A stretch of DNA of 64,000 bases from CAZUXY01 sp964624235 (GCA_964624235.1 CAZUXY010000014.1:15398-79397); one strand, 5' to 3'; positions 1 through 10,079 are shown, numbered from the stretch's first letter. Notes: a model not told the origin generated them from the sequence alone. Program-made: numbers and translations.

Positions 1-239
1 GTAAAACAAACGAGAGTCGTATCACTCTTGAGTCGTTATAAGTAAACCCGTCACTGGAATGATACATTCATACTGGTTTACAAAATATGATTTTTTCATG
101 TGAAATCCTTCCGCCAAAAACTATTTATTTCGCATAACGCATATATAATACATACTTGCAACACATATATTAAGATGTTGTTTATTTTACATATCACATA
201 TATGTATATAAAAAACCACCATATAAAATTAAGAATGTG

Positions 240-268
240 TTGACTTATTCACCTGATTAACGTATATG
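240..268 (+). promoter_or_regulatory. Predicted sigma70 promoter of sdhCAB
   Basis: A -35 box TTGACT (240-245) and a -10 box TATATG (263-268) are separated by 17 bp, about 45 bp before the sdhC start. The rest of positions 1-315 is AT-rich and I see no gene in it. An RBS-like AGGAG (305-309) precedes the ATG at 316. Confidence 0.55.
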
Positions 269-315
269 GCTGATCTTTATGTCGTTAATGTCCATCTTAT
301 AAACAGGAGTGTACC

Positions 316-987
316 ATGAGTTCTTTCAATGGTTTGCTTTCTTCATCCCTTGGAAAGAAGCTTTTAATGTCTCTAACCGGTTTCTTTCTCATGCTTTTTC
401 TCACCATTCATCTGTTCGGTAATATTTTCATTTATGTCAGTGCTTCAGCTTTCAACGCCTATGTTGAAACGCTCGAGGGAGGCATACTCAGCAAAATAAT
501 ACTGGTTATTGAATTTTTTCTCGGTGCGGCCTTCCTGATCCATATATACAATGGCATACGGCTGACTCTGGAAAACCTGTACGCGCGTACATCAAGATAC
601 GCCGTACGGCCCGAGTCGCCGCAAAGCAGTTTTTCTTCGCGAAACATGTGGATTACCGCCTCGGTAATTTTCATTTTCCTTGTATTCCATCTGCAGAACT
701 TCTGGTATCAGGTCAAATTCGGTGACGTGGTCGGAAAAACCATGTATGACATCGTCACCGCCACCCTCTCCGATCCCCTGTATGCATCGCTGTATCTCGC
801 AGCGGTCTTAATTCTCGGTTTTCATCTTATACATGGCTTTCAGAGTGCATTTCAAAGCCTGGGCCTCAACCATAGCAGGTATACGCCAGTGATCAAGGCT
901 GCTGGCATAATCTATGCGCTTGTTATTTCGGGAGGCTTCATTTCTTTTCCGGTCTACTTCTTTCTTAAATCACTGCTCGAGAGGTAA
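316..987 (+). CDS. sdhC: Succinate dehydrogenase/fumarate reductase cytochrome b subunit (b558 type)
   Basis: This is the membrane anchor that carries quinone and haem in a succinate:quinone oxidoreductase. At 223 aa it has about five hydrophobic segments, the layout of the single-anchor b558 family with two haems rather than the split SdhC/SdhD type. Histidines in or near the segments (H32, H76, H125, H170, H173) are the likely haem ligands. It is first in the operon, 6 bp before sdhA. Since b558 enzymes occur in both directions (succinate oxidation or fumarate reduction), the physiological direction cannot be read from sequence. Confidence 0.93.
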   Translation: MSSFNGLLSSSLGKKLLMSLTGFFLMLFLTIHLFGNIFIYVSASAFNAYVETLEGGILSKIILVIEFFLGAAFLIHIYNGIRLTLENLYARTSRYAVRPESPQSSFSSRNMWITASVIFIFLVFHLQNFWYQVKFGDVVGKTMYDIVTATLSDPLYASLYLAAVLILGFHLIHGFQSAFQSLGLNHSRYTPVIKAAGIIYALVISGGFISFPVYFFLKSLLER

Positions 988-993
988 TTATCG

Positions 994-2904
994 ATGAAAT
1001 TAAACTCAAAAATACCATCCGGCCCCATAGCCGAACGATGGACCAATCATAAATTTTCATTAAAGCTGGTCAATCCGACCAACAAGGCGAAGTACGATAT
1101 CATCGTCGTAGGCACTGGTCTTGCCGGCGCTTCAGCGGCGGCCAGTCTCGCCGAACTCGGATACAATGTAAAAGCTTTCTGCTACCAGGACAGTCCCCGC
1201 AGGGCCCACAGTATCGCCGCACAGGGTGGCATCAATGCGGCAAAAAACTACCAAAATGACGGCGACAGCATATACCGTCTTTTTTACGATACTATTAAGG
1301 GTGGTGACTACAGGGCACGTGAATCCAACGTGTATCGGCTGGCTGAAGTAAGTAACCAGATAATCGACCAATGCGTTGCCCAGGGGGTACCCTTCGCCAG
1401 GGAATACGGCGGCATGCTTGATAATCGCTCCTTCGGAGGAGCCCAGGTCTCACGCACTTTTTATGCAAGGGGTCAGACGGGCCAGCAGCTTTTGCTTGGC
1501 GCCTACGGCGCCCTTAACCGTCAGATAACCGCCGGTAAGGTGACAATGTACACGCGTCGTGAAATGCTTGAACTCGTGCTCGTCGACGGTATCGCCAGGG
1601 GCATAATCACACGAAATCTTATCACCGGGGAAATTGAGCGTCATGCGGGCCATGCGGTCATTCTTGCGACCGGAGGGTATGCCAACACCTATTATCTATC
1701 CACCAACGCAAAGAACTGCAATGCGACAGCCATCTGGAGGGCGCACAGGAAGGGTGCTCTTTTCGCCAATCCCTGTTTCACGCAGATACATCCTACCTGT
1801 ATACCCGTACACGGGGAGTACCAGTCAAAGCTTACTTTGATGAGCGAGAGTCTGCGTAACGACGGAAGGATCTGGGTGCCCAAAAAGGCCGGGGACAAGC
1901 GACGACCTTCCGAAATACCTGAAACCGAAAGGGATTACTACCTTGAAACGAAATACCCCTCTTTCGGCAACCTGGTGCCCAGGGATGTTGCTTCGCGCAA
2001 TTCCAAGGAACAGTGCGATATGGGAAAAGGGGTGAATGAGACCGGTAAAGCAGTTTATCTGGATTTCAGCGATGCGATCAAACGACAGGGAAAGTCCAAG
2101 ATTGAGGAAAAATACGGCAATCTCTTTCAGATGTACGAGATGATTACCGCGGAAAATCCGTATGAAAACCCGATGATGATTTACCCGGCATTGCATTATG
2201 TAATGGGGGGGCTGTGGGTCGATTATAACCTTATGAGCACCATACCCGGTCTTTTTATTCTCGGGGAAGCGAATTTTTCCGATCACGGCGCCAATCGCCT
2301 TGGTGCGAGTGCGCTCATGCAGGGACTCGCGGACGGCTATTTCATTATCCCTTACACCCTGGGAGATTATATCGCCAACAGCAAGCCTTCAAATATCACA
2401 ACCGACAATAAAGCATTTGCGGATGAGGAGTCGAATGTAAATGAAAGGTTGAAACGTTTACTCGACATCAAGGGCGACGGTACTCCCGATTATTTCCATC
2501 GTGAACTCGGCAGGATCATGTGGGAACACGTCGGGATGGCCCGCAATGCCGAGGGTCTCTCCCGAGCTATTTCACTGATCGCAGGACTCAGGGATGAATT
2601 CTGGAAAAATCTCAAAGTTACAGGCAGTAATGATGACGTAAACCAGGTTCTTGAACGCGCCGGAAGGGTGGCAGACCATCTCGAACTTGCGGAACTGATC
2701 ACTCGTGACGCCCTGCACCGGAAAGAATCCTGCGGCGGTCATTTCAGGGAGGAGTGCCAGACAGCGGAAAACGAAGCAATGCGTGATGATGAAAATTTCT
2801 CATATGTCGCCGCATGGCAATTTGAAAATATCGGCAATTGGAAACTGATAAAAGAGGACCTTGATTTTGAATATGAAAAACCCTCTCAAAGGAGTTATAA
2901 ATAA
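994..2904 (+). CDS. sdhA: Succinate dehydrogenase/fumarate reductase flavoprotein subunit
   Basis: The catalytic subunit interconverts succinate and fumarate using covalently bound FAD. Residues 36-55 form the Rossmann dinucleotide-binding motif ([17 protein letters not shown]). H72 in [15 protein letters not shown] fits the histidine that carries the FAD in this family. Later blocks include the substrate-site signature around [18 protein letters not shown]. The length of 636 aa matches the epsilonproteobacterial/Bacteroidota-like SdhA/FrdA group that pairs with a single b558 anchor. Its stop codon overlaps the sdhB start by one base (TAATG), implying translational coupling. Confidence 0.96.
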   Translation: MKLNSKIPSGPIAERWTNHKFSLKLVNPTNKAKYDIIVVGTGLAGASAAASLAELGYNVKAFCYQDSPRRAHSIAAQGGINAAKNYQNDGDSIYRLFYDTIKGGDYRARESNVYRLAEVSNQIIDQCVAQGVPFAREYGGMLDNRSFGGAQVSRTFYARGQTGQQLLLGAYGALNRQITAGKVTMYTRREMLELVLVDGIARGIITRNLITGEIERHAGHAVILATGGYANTYYLSTNAKNCNATAIWRAHRKGALFANPCFTQIHPTCIPVHGEYQSKLTLMSESLRNDGRIWVPKKAGDKRRPSEIPETERDYYLETKYPSFGNLVPRDVASRNSKEQCDMGKGVNETGKAVYLDFSDAIKRQGKSKIEEKYGNLFQMYEMITAENPYENPMMIYPALHYVMGGLWVDYNLMSTIPGLFILGEANFSDHGANRLGASALMQGLADGYFIIPYTLGDYIANSKPSNITTDNKAFADEESNVNERLKRLLDIKGDGTPDYFHRELGRIMWEHVGMARNAEGLSRAISLIAGLRDEFWKNLKVTGSNDDVNQVLERAGRVADHLELAELITRDALHRKESCGGHFREECQTAENEAMRDDENFSYVAAWQFENIGNWKLIKEDLDFEYEKPSQRSYK

Positions 2905-3656
2905 TGAAAACATCCCTTAACCTTACATTAAAAATCTGGCGTCAGGCGGGTCCCTCCCACAAGGGTGCTTTCAAGGAATATAAAGTAAGCGACATATCCC
3001 CCGACGCTTCCTTCCTTGAGATGCTGGATATACTCAATGAGGAACTGCAGAAAAAGGGGGAAGATCCTGTGGTATTCGATCATGATTGCCGCGAGGGCAT
3101 CTGCGGAGCGTGCGGTATCGTTATCAATGGAAGGCCCCATGGTCCCCTCAAGGGAGTGACCACCTGCCAGTTGCATATGAGACACTTTAAAAACGGCGAT
3201 ACCCTCGTTATAGAACCATGGCGTGCGAAGGCGTTCCCAATAATAAAGGATCTCATGGTAGACCGTTCAGCACTGGAAAAGATACTTCAGGCAGGGGGTT
3301 ATATTTCAATAAATACCGGCAGTGCTCCTGACGGGAACAGTATGCCTATACCCAAGGAGGCCGCCAATACAGCTATGGATGCCGCCGCCTGTATCGGATG
3401 CGGAGCCTGTGTCGCTTCATGTAAAAATGCATCTGCCATGCTTTTCGTGTCCGCAAAAGTTTCCCACCTTGCGCTGCTGCCGCAGGGTCATCCTGAACGA
3501 TATGAACGCGTCCGGAAAATGGTAAAAACAATGGATGATATTGGTTTCGGCAACTGTTCCAATACCTATGCCTGTGAGGCCGAATGTCCGAAGGAGATAT
3601 CTGTTTCCCATATTGCACGGATGAACCGGGAATACTTTTCAGCCAAGATCCGATAA
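2904..3656 (+). CDS. sdhB: Succinate dehydrogenase/fumarate reductase iron-sulfur subunit
   Basis: This subunit passes electrons between the flavin and the quinone site. The N-terminal half is a plant-type [2Fe-2S] domain with the [10 protein letters not shown] block. The C-terminal half holds two further cysteine clusters, [11 protein letters not shown] and [12 protein letters not shown], for the [4Fe-4S] and [3Fe-4S] centres. Length is 250 aa, normal for the family. It is the last gene of the operon and is followed about 50 bp on by a hairpin terminator. Confidence 0.95.
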   Translation: MKTSLNLTLKIWRQAGPSHKGAFKEYKVSDISPDASFLEMLDILNEELQKKGEDPVVFDHDCREGICGACGIVINGRPHGPLKGVTTCQLHMRHFKNGDTLVIEPWRAKAFPIIKDLMVDRSALEKILQAGGYISINTGSAPDGNSMPIPKEAANTAMDAAACIGCGACVASCKNASAMLFVSAKVSHLALLPQGHPERYERVRKMVKTMDDIGFGNCSNTYACEAECPKEISVSHIARMNREYFSAKIR

Positions 3657-3705
3657 ACATCGTAGTAACTCGTTCAATCAGGCACAACCTTACTTCATAG
3701 TTATT

Positions 3706-3746
3706 AACAGAAGGCACCGGGTTCCTGCCGGTCCCGGTGCCCTGTT
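3706..3746 (+). terminator. Terminator of sdhCAB
   Basis: A perfect 9-bp stem (GGCACCGGG at 3713-3721 with CCCGGTGCC at 3733-3741) is extended by a flanking AACAG/CTGTT pair and followed by AGTTTC. It lies 50 bp after sdhB, in the gap before the convergent gene ending at 3886. Confidence 0.75.
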
Positions 3747-3885
3747 AGTTTCACTCCTTTTATAATAACCGTGTCAGGGAATTACGCGTGTAACATGCCT
3801 ATGGAGTAGCTTTTATGTTAAACATACAAACCAGTTCCCACGGTATAACATGCATAATTTCTCATCTAATCGTTTGCAAAAACAC

Positions 3886-5757
3886 CTAAAGCCCAATCCT
3901 GTGATGCTCAGTCTGTACCCTTTCGCACCAGTTTCCGACGTTCCAATCACCGAAAACTCCCATGCCGCCAAGCTCATCAGGACCGCAGTATACAGGGACA
4001 TGTACGATACTCAGGCCGGGATGATGAAAGGCTTCATCAAGCGCTTTATTTAACTCATCGATCGAGTATCCCCCGAATATACCCTTTACGCCTTTAACTG
4101 AATTGGCCATCGCGACATAGTCGATTTCTACCGTATCGCCGGTCTTGTATTCGCTGCCGTACTGGGCGTATTGCAGCCCTGTTATCGCGGCCATCTTCCT
4201 GTTATCGAATATAATTATACACCCCCTTGCACCGTGTTGAGTCGCATCTATCAGTATCTGTGGATTCATCATGAAACTGCCGTCTCCCGAAAAAGCGATT
4301 GCGTAACTGTGCCTGTCGCTCAGGGCGGTAAGCATAATCGATGAGGAGGCGAGCCCCATGTACGATGCGCCTGTATCGGTAAAGGTCTGACCTTCCCGTT
4401 CATCTTCTACGATCTGGAAACCGTTTGCCTGTACGTCTCCGGCATCAAAGATTTTAATTACACCTTTGGTATCCGCAAAATCACAAGCCGCTTTTATCGC
4501 CGCAGGTTGAGTTATCACATCGCGCGACCATACCGCATCGAAAAGAACCGGATTGCAGTATCTTTTTCTTTTCAATTCGTTCCATTCCGATCTCTTTCCT
4601 GTGATTTCACTTAACCATTCCGACATGTTTGTTGAGTTTTTGAATCCTTGTTTCTTCAAGTACGAAATCCATGTTTGTAAATTCGATCTGGCATCACCCT
4701 GAACAGAAACCGTTCTGTTGTAATGGGCCGCGTGATCCCGTTCATAGTTGAAATTAATGACATTCCTGGCGTTTTTCCATGCAGTTCCCGAGCAGTCCCA
4801 CTGACACACCGCCCTCGCGCCTATAATCACCGCCAGATCTGCCTCATTCATGGCATAATTCCCCGACAATGTACCTTTGGATCCTCCGACGGTCATATTA
4901 CGAGGTTCAGAATAAGGCACTATACCTGCCGCATTCGGACCCGATACAATCGCGGCATCAAGTAAACGTGCAAGTTCAATAATTTCCGCAGAACATCCCC
5001 TCGCCCCCTGTCCTATCTTAATACAGATGCGCTTCGACTTCCCGGCAATTTCCGTCGCGGTCTTAAAGATCGCTTCGCTGTTACAGACTACCACAGGATC
5101 ACTGTATGGCCCGGGCAGTTCAAGCAGATTGCAATCACGGATGATTGCCGGCTGAACGTTCATCGGGGCAAGGAGAAAAAACGGTCCGCTGAATCCCCTG
5201 CGACCGGTCTGAACGGATCCGCGTCTCAGGGCCGTAAACACTGAATGTGGTTCATAGAGAGCATATGCACCACTCATGACACTGCACATTTTAAGAAAGC
5301 TCCCCTGTTCGTCGTTGGGGATCTGCTGCATATTGAAGCCCTCATCATGGGTCGTTTCATCACCATATATATGGTACACACCGGCACCGTTTGACACAGC
5401 GGCAAGGGAACCCGCAAAGGCATGCAGGGCACCGGGTCCGATTGACGTTATCACCGCGGAAGTTTCACCGGTGGTCATTTTTAGCAGTGTAGCCGCATGT
5501 GCGGCCGCTGTTTCATGACGCATGTTGTATGTCTTTACCAGTCCGTGTTCCTCATATGTCCTGAGCACTTCAGCGATATCGGTGGTGCCATGGCCGAAAA
5601 TGCCTATGTATTTTTTAACCTCCTGGTTGAAGAGGCCCAGAACCATGGTTTCTGAAACCGAGATGTCCTGGAATTGAGGCATTTCACCAGATTCTACCGC
5701 AGAAACAATGGACCCAAACCGCGAAAGCACTCTGGCACGTTCGGCTCTATCCCTCAT
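3886..5757 (-). CDS. IolD-like thiamine-diphosphate-dependent enzyme
   Basis: A 623-aa member of the acetolactate synthase-like TPP superfamily. The N-terminal segment GIFGHG near residue 52 and TSIGPGALHA resemble IolD, the trihydroxycyclohexanedione hydrolase of myo-inositol breakdown. E82 in MRHETAAAHAA fits the catalytic glutamate that activates TPP, and GDGS beginning at residue 491 with a following DN fits the metal/diphosphate site. It is the last gene of a leftward cluster after an RpiB-like isomerase, a BKACE, an ADP-forming CoA ligase and a cupin. None of the other inositol genes (iolB, iolC, iolE, iolG) is present, so I infer a different C-C bond cleaving or forming reaction. The C-terminal stretch GGMGVFGDWNVGNWC is not one I recognise. 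The start has AGGGGG about 10 bp upstream. Confidence 0.8.
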   Translation of the reverse strand: MRDRAERARVLSRFGSIVSAVESGEMPQFQDISVSETMVLGLFNQEVKKYIGIFGHGTTDIAEVLRTYEEHGLVKTYNMRHETAAAHAATLLKMTTGETSAVITSIGPGALHAFAGSLAAVSNGAGVYHIYGDETTHDEGFNMQQIPNDEQGSFLKMCSVMSGAYALYEPHSVFTALRRGSVQTGRRGFSGPFFLLAPMNVQPAIIRDCNLLELPGPYSDPVVVCNSEAIFKTATEIAGKSKRICIKIGQGARGCSAEIIELARLLDAAIVSGPNAAGIVPYSEPRNMTVGGSKGTLSGNYAMNEADLAVIIGARAVCQWDCSGTAWKNARNVINFNYERDHAAHYNRTVSVQGDARSNLQTWISYLKKQGFKNSTNMSEWLSEITGKRSEWNELKRKRYCNPVLFDAVWSRDVITQPAAIKAACDFADTKGVIKIFDAGDVQANGFQIVEDEREGQTFTDTGASYMGLASSSIMLTALSDRHSYAIAFSGDGSFMMNPQILIDATQHGARGCIIIFDNRKMAAITGLQYAQYGSEYKTGDTVEIDYVAMANSVKGVKGIFGGYSIDELNKALDEAFHHPGLSIVHVPVYCGPDELGGMGVFGDWNVGNWCERVQTEHHRIGL

Positions 5758-5822
5758 GGATTAATACCCCCTTCATTATTACCGGCATCAGTTCGTCCTT
5801 AACACAGCCGCGTGATTTTGTT

Positions 5823-6449
5823 CTATATCCGCTTGTTGATTGCATTTTTCAAATCATTGTCTGAGAGCGTGTCTAAATTGAGAATGTCGATGATACCCGG
5901 AAATGACAACGCCGGTTTTACCACCTGATCATCCAGCTTATCCAATATTTTCGCCATCGGCAGGTGTGCCGTGCGGGAGATTTCAAAAAGAGTTTTTCGG
6001 CTCTGCCTCTGGGACTCCTGCCGGTGCGCCGGATAGCCTGTACCCGGTTCCACGCTGAATATCCTGTCGAAAATAAACCGGTAATTTACGTCTCCAGCCC
6101 ATCCATAACCATAGAGCATGGGCAGGGATACACAATTCCCGCCATTTATCTGGGTATAGAGCCATGCCGCCACCGGATCGGATACCAGTCCGCAGATTAT
6201 ATTCGGGTACTGCATTACCGAATTCAAAAAACCCAGACCGGTTCCGCACCCTCCGACTACATAATCCACCACACCGGCGTTCAAAAACAATGCCGCGATC
6301 AAACCGGTATGTATATAGGTAAGCTCCGGCGATCCGCCGGTCTTTCGCATTCCGGCATTAATGATTTCATGCCCCCTGCCCTCCAGTGCCGCAATGATAT
6401 CCGCGTTTCGATCGCCGGCGCTGGTTTCGTTGATGACTGCTATTCTCAT
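5823..6449 (-). CDS. RpiB/LacAB-family isomerase-like protein
   Basis: A 208-aa protein of the ribose-5-phosphate isomerase B/galactose-6-phosphate isomerase fold. The block DYVVGGCGTGLGFLNSVMQYP contains the family's CGTG(L/I)G active-site signature with the conserved cysteine, and GGNCVSLP matches the later conserved strand. It has a C-terminal extension of about 60 residues beyond the usual RpiB length of about 150, with unknown role. The RBS AAGGAG sits 7 bp before the ATG. Its place between an IolD-like enzyme and a BKACE suggests isomerisation of a sugar-acid-type intermediate, but whether the substrate is phosphorylated is unknown. Confidence 0.8.
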   Translation of the reverse strand: MRIAVINETSAGDRNADIIAALEGRGHEIINAGMRKTGGSPELTYIHTGLIAALFLNAGVVDYVVGGCGTGLGFLNSVMQYPNIICGLVSDPVAAWLYTQINGGNCVSLPMLYGYGWAGDVNYRFIFDRIFSVEPGTGYPAHRQESQRQSRKTLFEISRTAHLPMAKILDKLDDQVVKPALSFPGIIDILNLDTLSDNDLKNAINKRI

Positions 6450-6489
6450 GGTACAGCTCCTTAAATAACTGTCGTATACTCTGAATGTT

Positions 6490-7323
6490 TCAAACTTGAT
6501 CCATACCCAGAATGGCCCGGGCCTCCTGGGGAGTGGCCACCTCTCGTCCTATTTCACGTGAGAGTCTGACCACACGTTCAACGAACACGGCATTGCCTGC
6601 AGCCGGTTCGTCTTTGCGATAAAACACGTTGTCCTCCATACCTATCCTGGCATGACCTCCCATGATGATCGACATGACGTTCATTGCCATCTGGTATCTT
6701 CCGATACCCGTCACATTGAACACTGTATCTTCGGGCAGATGATCGGTCATGCGGACCAGGTTCTTCGGCGTCCCCGGGTATCCTCCCATGCCTCCCACAC
6801 CCATTACCATGTTTATATAGTAGGGTTTCTTTATCAGGCCCTTCCGTATAAGGTTTTCCACCTCACCGAACATTGAGGGATTATACACCTCCATTTCCGG
6901 TTTGATGTTTTTATTCAGCATGGTCTTCGCGAACAACTCGATTTCATTGCGCCAGTTCATGAAAAGTTCTTCGTTTCCATTCACGAAGAAAACGATGGAA
7001 CCCATGTTCAACGACGCCATCTCTGGACCCGCATCCAGACTTGTAATCCGTTTTTCTATGGGTATTCCCGGACCCCCGGTGGTATTCTGTATTATTAAAG
7101 GGCAAAGTGCCTTTATCCCGGAATTGATTTCATTGAATATCGCCGGATCGCCCACGCCTTTACCGTTTTTATCGCGGGCATGCAGATGTACTATTGCGGC
7201 CCCTGCGTTATAACAGTCAACGGCTTCCCTGATTATCTCATCAGGCTGTTCAGGGAGATTTGGATTGGTTTCCTTTCCATGGATACCGCCGGTCAGTGCG
7301 GCGGTGATTATCAGTTTGTCCAT
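6490..7323 (-). CDS. Beta-keto acid cleavage enzyme (BKACE, DUF849)
   Basis: BKACE enzymes condense a beta-keto acid with acetyl-CoA and release acetoacetate plus a new acyl-CoA; 3-keto-5-aminohexanoate cleavage enzyme (Kce) is the prototype. At 277 aa it has the usual length. The zinc-binding motif HLHAR is at residues 46-50, followed by the NTTGGPG block, and an EDN (GMEDNVFY) segment lies near the C-terminus. The RBS AGGAGA fits the ATG. In this cluster it would convert a keto acid made upstream into an acyl-CoA that the neighbouring ADP-forming ligase could use to make ATP. The substrate side chain cannot be told from sequence alone. Confidence 0.9.
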   Translation of the reverse strand: MDKLIITAALTGGIHGKETNPNLPEQPDEIIREAVDCYNAGAAIVHLHARDKNGKGVGDPAIFNEINSGIKALCPLIIQNTTGGPGIPIEKRITSLDAGPEMASLNMGSIVFFVNGNEELFMNWRNEIELFAKTMLNKNIKPEMEVYNPSMFGEVENLIRKGLIKKPYYINMVMGVGGMGGYPGTPKNLVRMTDHLPEDTVFNVTGIGRYQMAMNVMSIIMGGHARIGMEDNVFYRKDEPAAGNAVFVERVVRLSREIGREVATPQEARAILGMDQV

Positions 7324-7379
7324 TGAAATCTCCTGTCATTTCTTTTTAACATTATAAGGGACCATGACCTTGCTTCCTC

Positions 7380-9509
7380 TTAGCGTCCGTTGGCCTCGAT
7401 TTTTCCCCACTGAACCAGGGCGGATGCGGCGGCCACCCACTGTGCGACATCGGGATATACTGGAATTCCGACCCTCACCAGTTCCCTGGACATCCTTTCA
7501 GTATAGGGACCCCCCGCCGCACAGCACACGATGGGTTTCTTTTTCAACCTGTTGATGCCTTCCAGCCTCTGTATGATACTCTCATCAAGGGGGGTATCCT
7601 GAAACACGAAGAAAGGCATTATAATGTTTACGTTTGCGTCATCCAATAGTGTGTTTATCACGAACTCGTAATCCTCCGCCGAGGCCGAACCGGTTACATC
7701 CACCGGATTTTCCACAATATAGAAGAAGCTGAAGTGGTCAGCCATCTTCTTCACCGAACCACGATCGAGCGTAACCAGGGACAATCCTTTTGAAGGAAAC
7801 AGGTCCAGGGCGTTGACCATGGGGCCGGCACCATTAGACAGCATGGCAGCCGCGTTTCCCATGGCCGGAGGCTGCAGCGCCAGGGTCTCACAGGATGCGT
7901 AAAGTTCGTGAAACGAATCAGCCAGCACTATCCCGGCCTGCTCCATGATCCCCCGGTATACATGGTAACTGCCGCCGTATGCCCCGGTGTGGGATACCGC
8001 CGCCATTGAGGCTTGCCTGTTCCTGCCGGTTTTAAACACCACAACGGGTTTTTTCCTGCCCGCGGCCAGGCGTGCCGCCTCGATGAATTTTCTTCCTTCC
8101 GAAAGACCCTCGATATAACTGCCTATTACTCGGGTCGAGGGGTCTGTGCTCAGGTAAGCGATGAGATCGCCCTCGTCCACATCGACACGGTTGCCGTAGC
8201 TTACCATTTTGGATACGCCGGTGATTTCAGCCTTTTCAAGGAACACGCATCCCCAGGTACCGCTCTGTGTGATAAACCCCAGAGGACCTGCGGGTGGCCT
8301 TAACAGCCGCTCATGACTGTGAAAAAAAGAATCGAACCGCACCTTTCCGTCGAATGAACCTATACAGTTGGGGCCTATCACCCGAATAATGTATTCCCTT
8401 GCTTTCTTTGTTATGAGCTTTTCTATATGCTCTCTCTCGCCACCCAGTTCCTTTCCGCCTCCCGACACTATCAGTACATTGGAAATTCCGAAGGGTTTAA
8501 TTTCGTCCATGATGACGGGCATCCGTTCAAGATCTACCACCACGACCAGCAGTTCCGGAATCTCAGGAAGGGACTGAACATCGGGATAGCATTTGATGCC
8601 CATTATTTCCCTGTGATTGGGATTTATCGGATATATTCTTCCCCTGTATTCATGGTTAGCCAGCGAATCCAGGATGACATTTCCTATTTTTCCCGGAACC
8701 GAAGACGCTCCCAGCACTGCCACCGAGCCTGGATTGAAGAAGTTTTCCATCAACTCGGTACGGGGCCGTTCAAACGCAAAGGGTTCCGCCCTGAAACTGT
8801 CCGCGAGGGTCATTTTAGCGTCTACCACCATGAGTCCTTCCCGGCACACCACCACCGGATTAAAATCCACCGATTCATATACTCCGGCGTACTCAACACC
8901 CATGTCGGCGAGGGATTTGATGGTTTCCACCAGCGCCGGAATATCGACCTTATCCGAACCTCGGAAACCTTCAAGCAGCGGCCAGCCTTTCAGATCACGC
9001 AGCATCTCACCGATTTCCGAGCGTGTAACCGGTAGCATCCTGAAAACCACGTCTTCGAGTAAATCGGTGTAAATACCTCCCAGCCCCGCCATTATCAGGG
9101 GTCCGAATACCGGATCATGCTGAAGTCCGATTATAACCTCGATTCCCCTGTTAGTTTGTTCCTCTACAAGTATTCCTTTGTACCCGGGAACGGGCTTCTC
9201 CTGAGCATTCGTATGCATTTCCCTGAAAATACGGGCCATTTCATCTTCACTGCGAATGTCAAGGCGAACTCCATCATACTCGGTTTTATGCAGTATCCGG
9301 TCTGAAACGATCTTCAGGACCACCGGAAAACCCGATTCCCGGCAGAAATGCACGGCCTCATCGACCGTGGTGCAAACCCTGCCCCTGGGTACGGGTACCT
9401 TGTATCGCCGCAACACTTCTTTCATTTCCGGTTCTGGAACTACTGTCGCGCCGGAGTTTTTCATTCGCGCAAAAAAATCCTCATGTATGGTTTTCTTCCC
9501 GTTCGCCAT
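7380..9509 (-). CDS. ADP-forming acyl-CoA ligase (acetate-CoA ligase type), permuted
   Basis: A 709-aa fused acyl-CoA synthetase that interconverts acyl-CoA + ADP + Pi with acid + CoA + ATP. Domain order is an N-terminal ATP-grasp domain (about residues 20-230), a CoA-binding Rossmann domain (starting near FFNPGSVAVLGASS, about 248) and ligase-like domains. H507 in AAVSHTGAYGG fits the phosphohistidine that shuttles phosphate. Many fused homologues carry the CoA-binding half first, so this is the beta-alpha arrangement. The start codon directly follows the cupin stop (9510-9512), so the two are translationally linked. It could conserve energy as ATP from the acyl-CoA made by the BKACE. Confidence 0.88.
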   Translation of the reverse strand: MANGKKTIHEDFFARMKNSGATVVPEPEMKEVLRRYKVPVPRGRVCTTVDEAVHFCRESGFPVVLKIVSDRILHKTEYDGVRLDIRSEDEMARIFREMHTNAQEKPVPGYKGILVEEQTNRGIEVIIGLQHDPVFGPLIMAGLGGIYTDLLEDVVFRMLPVTRSEIGEMLRDLKGWPLLEGFRGSDKVDIPALVETIKSLADMGVEYAGVYESVDFNPVVVCREGLMVVDAKMTLADSFRAEPFAFERPRTELMENFFNPGSVAVLGASSVPGKIGNVILDSLANHEYRGRIYPINPNHREIMGIKCYPDVQSLPEIPELLVVVVDLERMPVIMDEIKPFGISNVLIVSGGGKELGGEREHIEKLITKKAREYIIRVIGPNCIGSFDGKVRFDSFFHSHERLLRPPAGPLGFITQSGTWGCVFLEKAEITGVSKMVSYGNRVDVDEGDLIAYLSTDPSTRVIGSYIEGLSEGRKFIEAARLAAGRKKPVVVFKTGRNRQASMAAVSHTGAYGGSYHVYRGIMEQAGIVLADSFHELYASCETLALQPPAMGNAAAMLSNGAGPMVNALDLFPSKGLSLVTLDRGSVKKMADHFSFFYIVENPVDVTGSASAEDYEFVINTLLDDANVNIIMPFFVFQDTPLDESIIQRLEGINRLKKKPIVCCAAGGPYTERMSRELVRVGIPVYPDVAQWVAAASALVQWGKIEANGR

Positions 9510-9911
9510 CTATCGTGCTCCGCCTTCGTCAGCCTGGGCTATGCTCCTTTTTATATAATCGGTATCGATTTCGGGTACGAACACGCAGGCAATTCTTGCC
9601 GGCTCAGAACCGCGGTTGAGTGTTTTGTGAACCACCCCCGGGGGGGCATAGAGCACCATTCCCGCCTCAAGTTCGTATTCCTGCCCCTCAAGCCACGCCG
9701 TCACCTTACCTGACATGAATATCATAAGCTCGCCCGATTTTTCATGGGTATGAAAATCCGTACACCCTCCTCCAGGTGCCAGAATGGATTCAAGAAGCGT
9801 GAAACCCTTTACCTCACTATGAGTGTCGGGCGACAGGATGAATTTCAGCTCCCTTTCGAAGGGTCGGTTCACCTTTGAAGAAGCGGCTTTGTTCATATCT
9901 ACAACCGGCAT
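9510..9911 (-). CDS. Cupin-domain protein
   Basis: A small single-domain cupin of 133 aa. The first cupin motif appears as DFHTHEKSGELMIFMSGKVTAWLEG (metal-binding H, H, E) and the second as GVVHKTLNRGSEPARIACVF. The start at 9911 is chosen because GGAGG lies 4 bp upstream of that ATG, while three upstream or downstream in-frame ATGs lack an RBS. It is the first gene of the leftward cluster and faces the IclR regulator. Cupins of this type are isomerases, dioxygenases or ligand-binding proteins; a role in the cluster's pathway is inferred from position only. Confidence 0.8.
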   Translation of the reverse strand: MPVVDMNKAASSKVNRPFERELKFILSPDTHSEVKGFTLLESILAPGGGCTDFHTHEKSGELMIFMSGKVTAWLEGQEYELEAGMVLYAPPGVVHKTLNRGSEPARIACVFVPEIDTDYIKRSIAQADEGGAR

Positions 9912-9921
9912 ATTTCCTCCG

Positions 9922-10050
9922 TCATATTGCATAATATGCATTTATATTGCATATATAACAATAGGTTTTTATTTAGGCAAGTTAATTTTTAAAAATAATA
10001 TAATTGACACTGGATAAAAATGCCATTGCATATTATGAAATTATTTTGCA
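9922..10050. promoter_or_regulatory. Repeated TTGCAT elements between cupin and IclR genes
   Basis: The divergent region carries several copies of an AT-rich element: a near-palindrome TGCATAATATGCA (9928-9940), ATATTGCATATATAACAA (9945-9962) and TTGCATATTATG (10028 onward), plus TTTTGCATTT near 10045. Similar elements recur at 14531-14565. They are candidate IclR-type operator sites, by inference. Confidence 0.4.
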
Positions 10051-10079
10051 TTTCAACCTGTTTATATCAGAGGCTGATT

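Noticed and set aside
1825..2286. A 153-codon minus-strand open frame inside sdhA
   Set aside because: It lies wholly within the conserved sdhA coding sequence, has no RBS and its translation resembles no protein.
8427..9035. A 202-codon plus-strand frame inside the CoA ligase gene
   Set aside because: It is antisense to a clearly conserved enzyme and its composition is that of a complementary-strand shadow.
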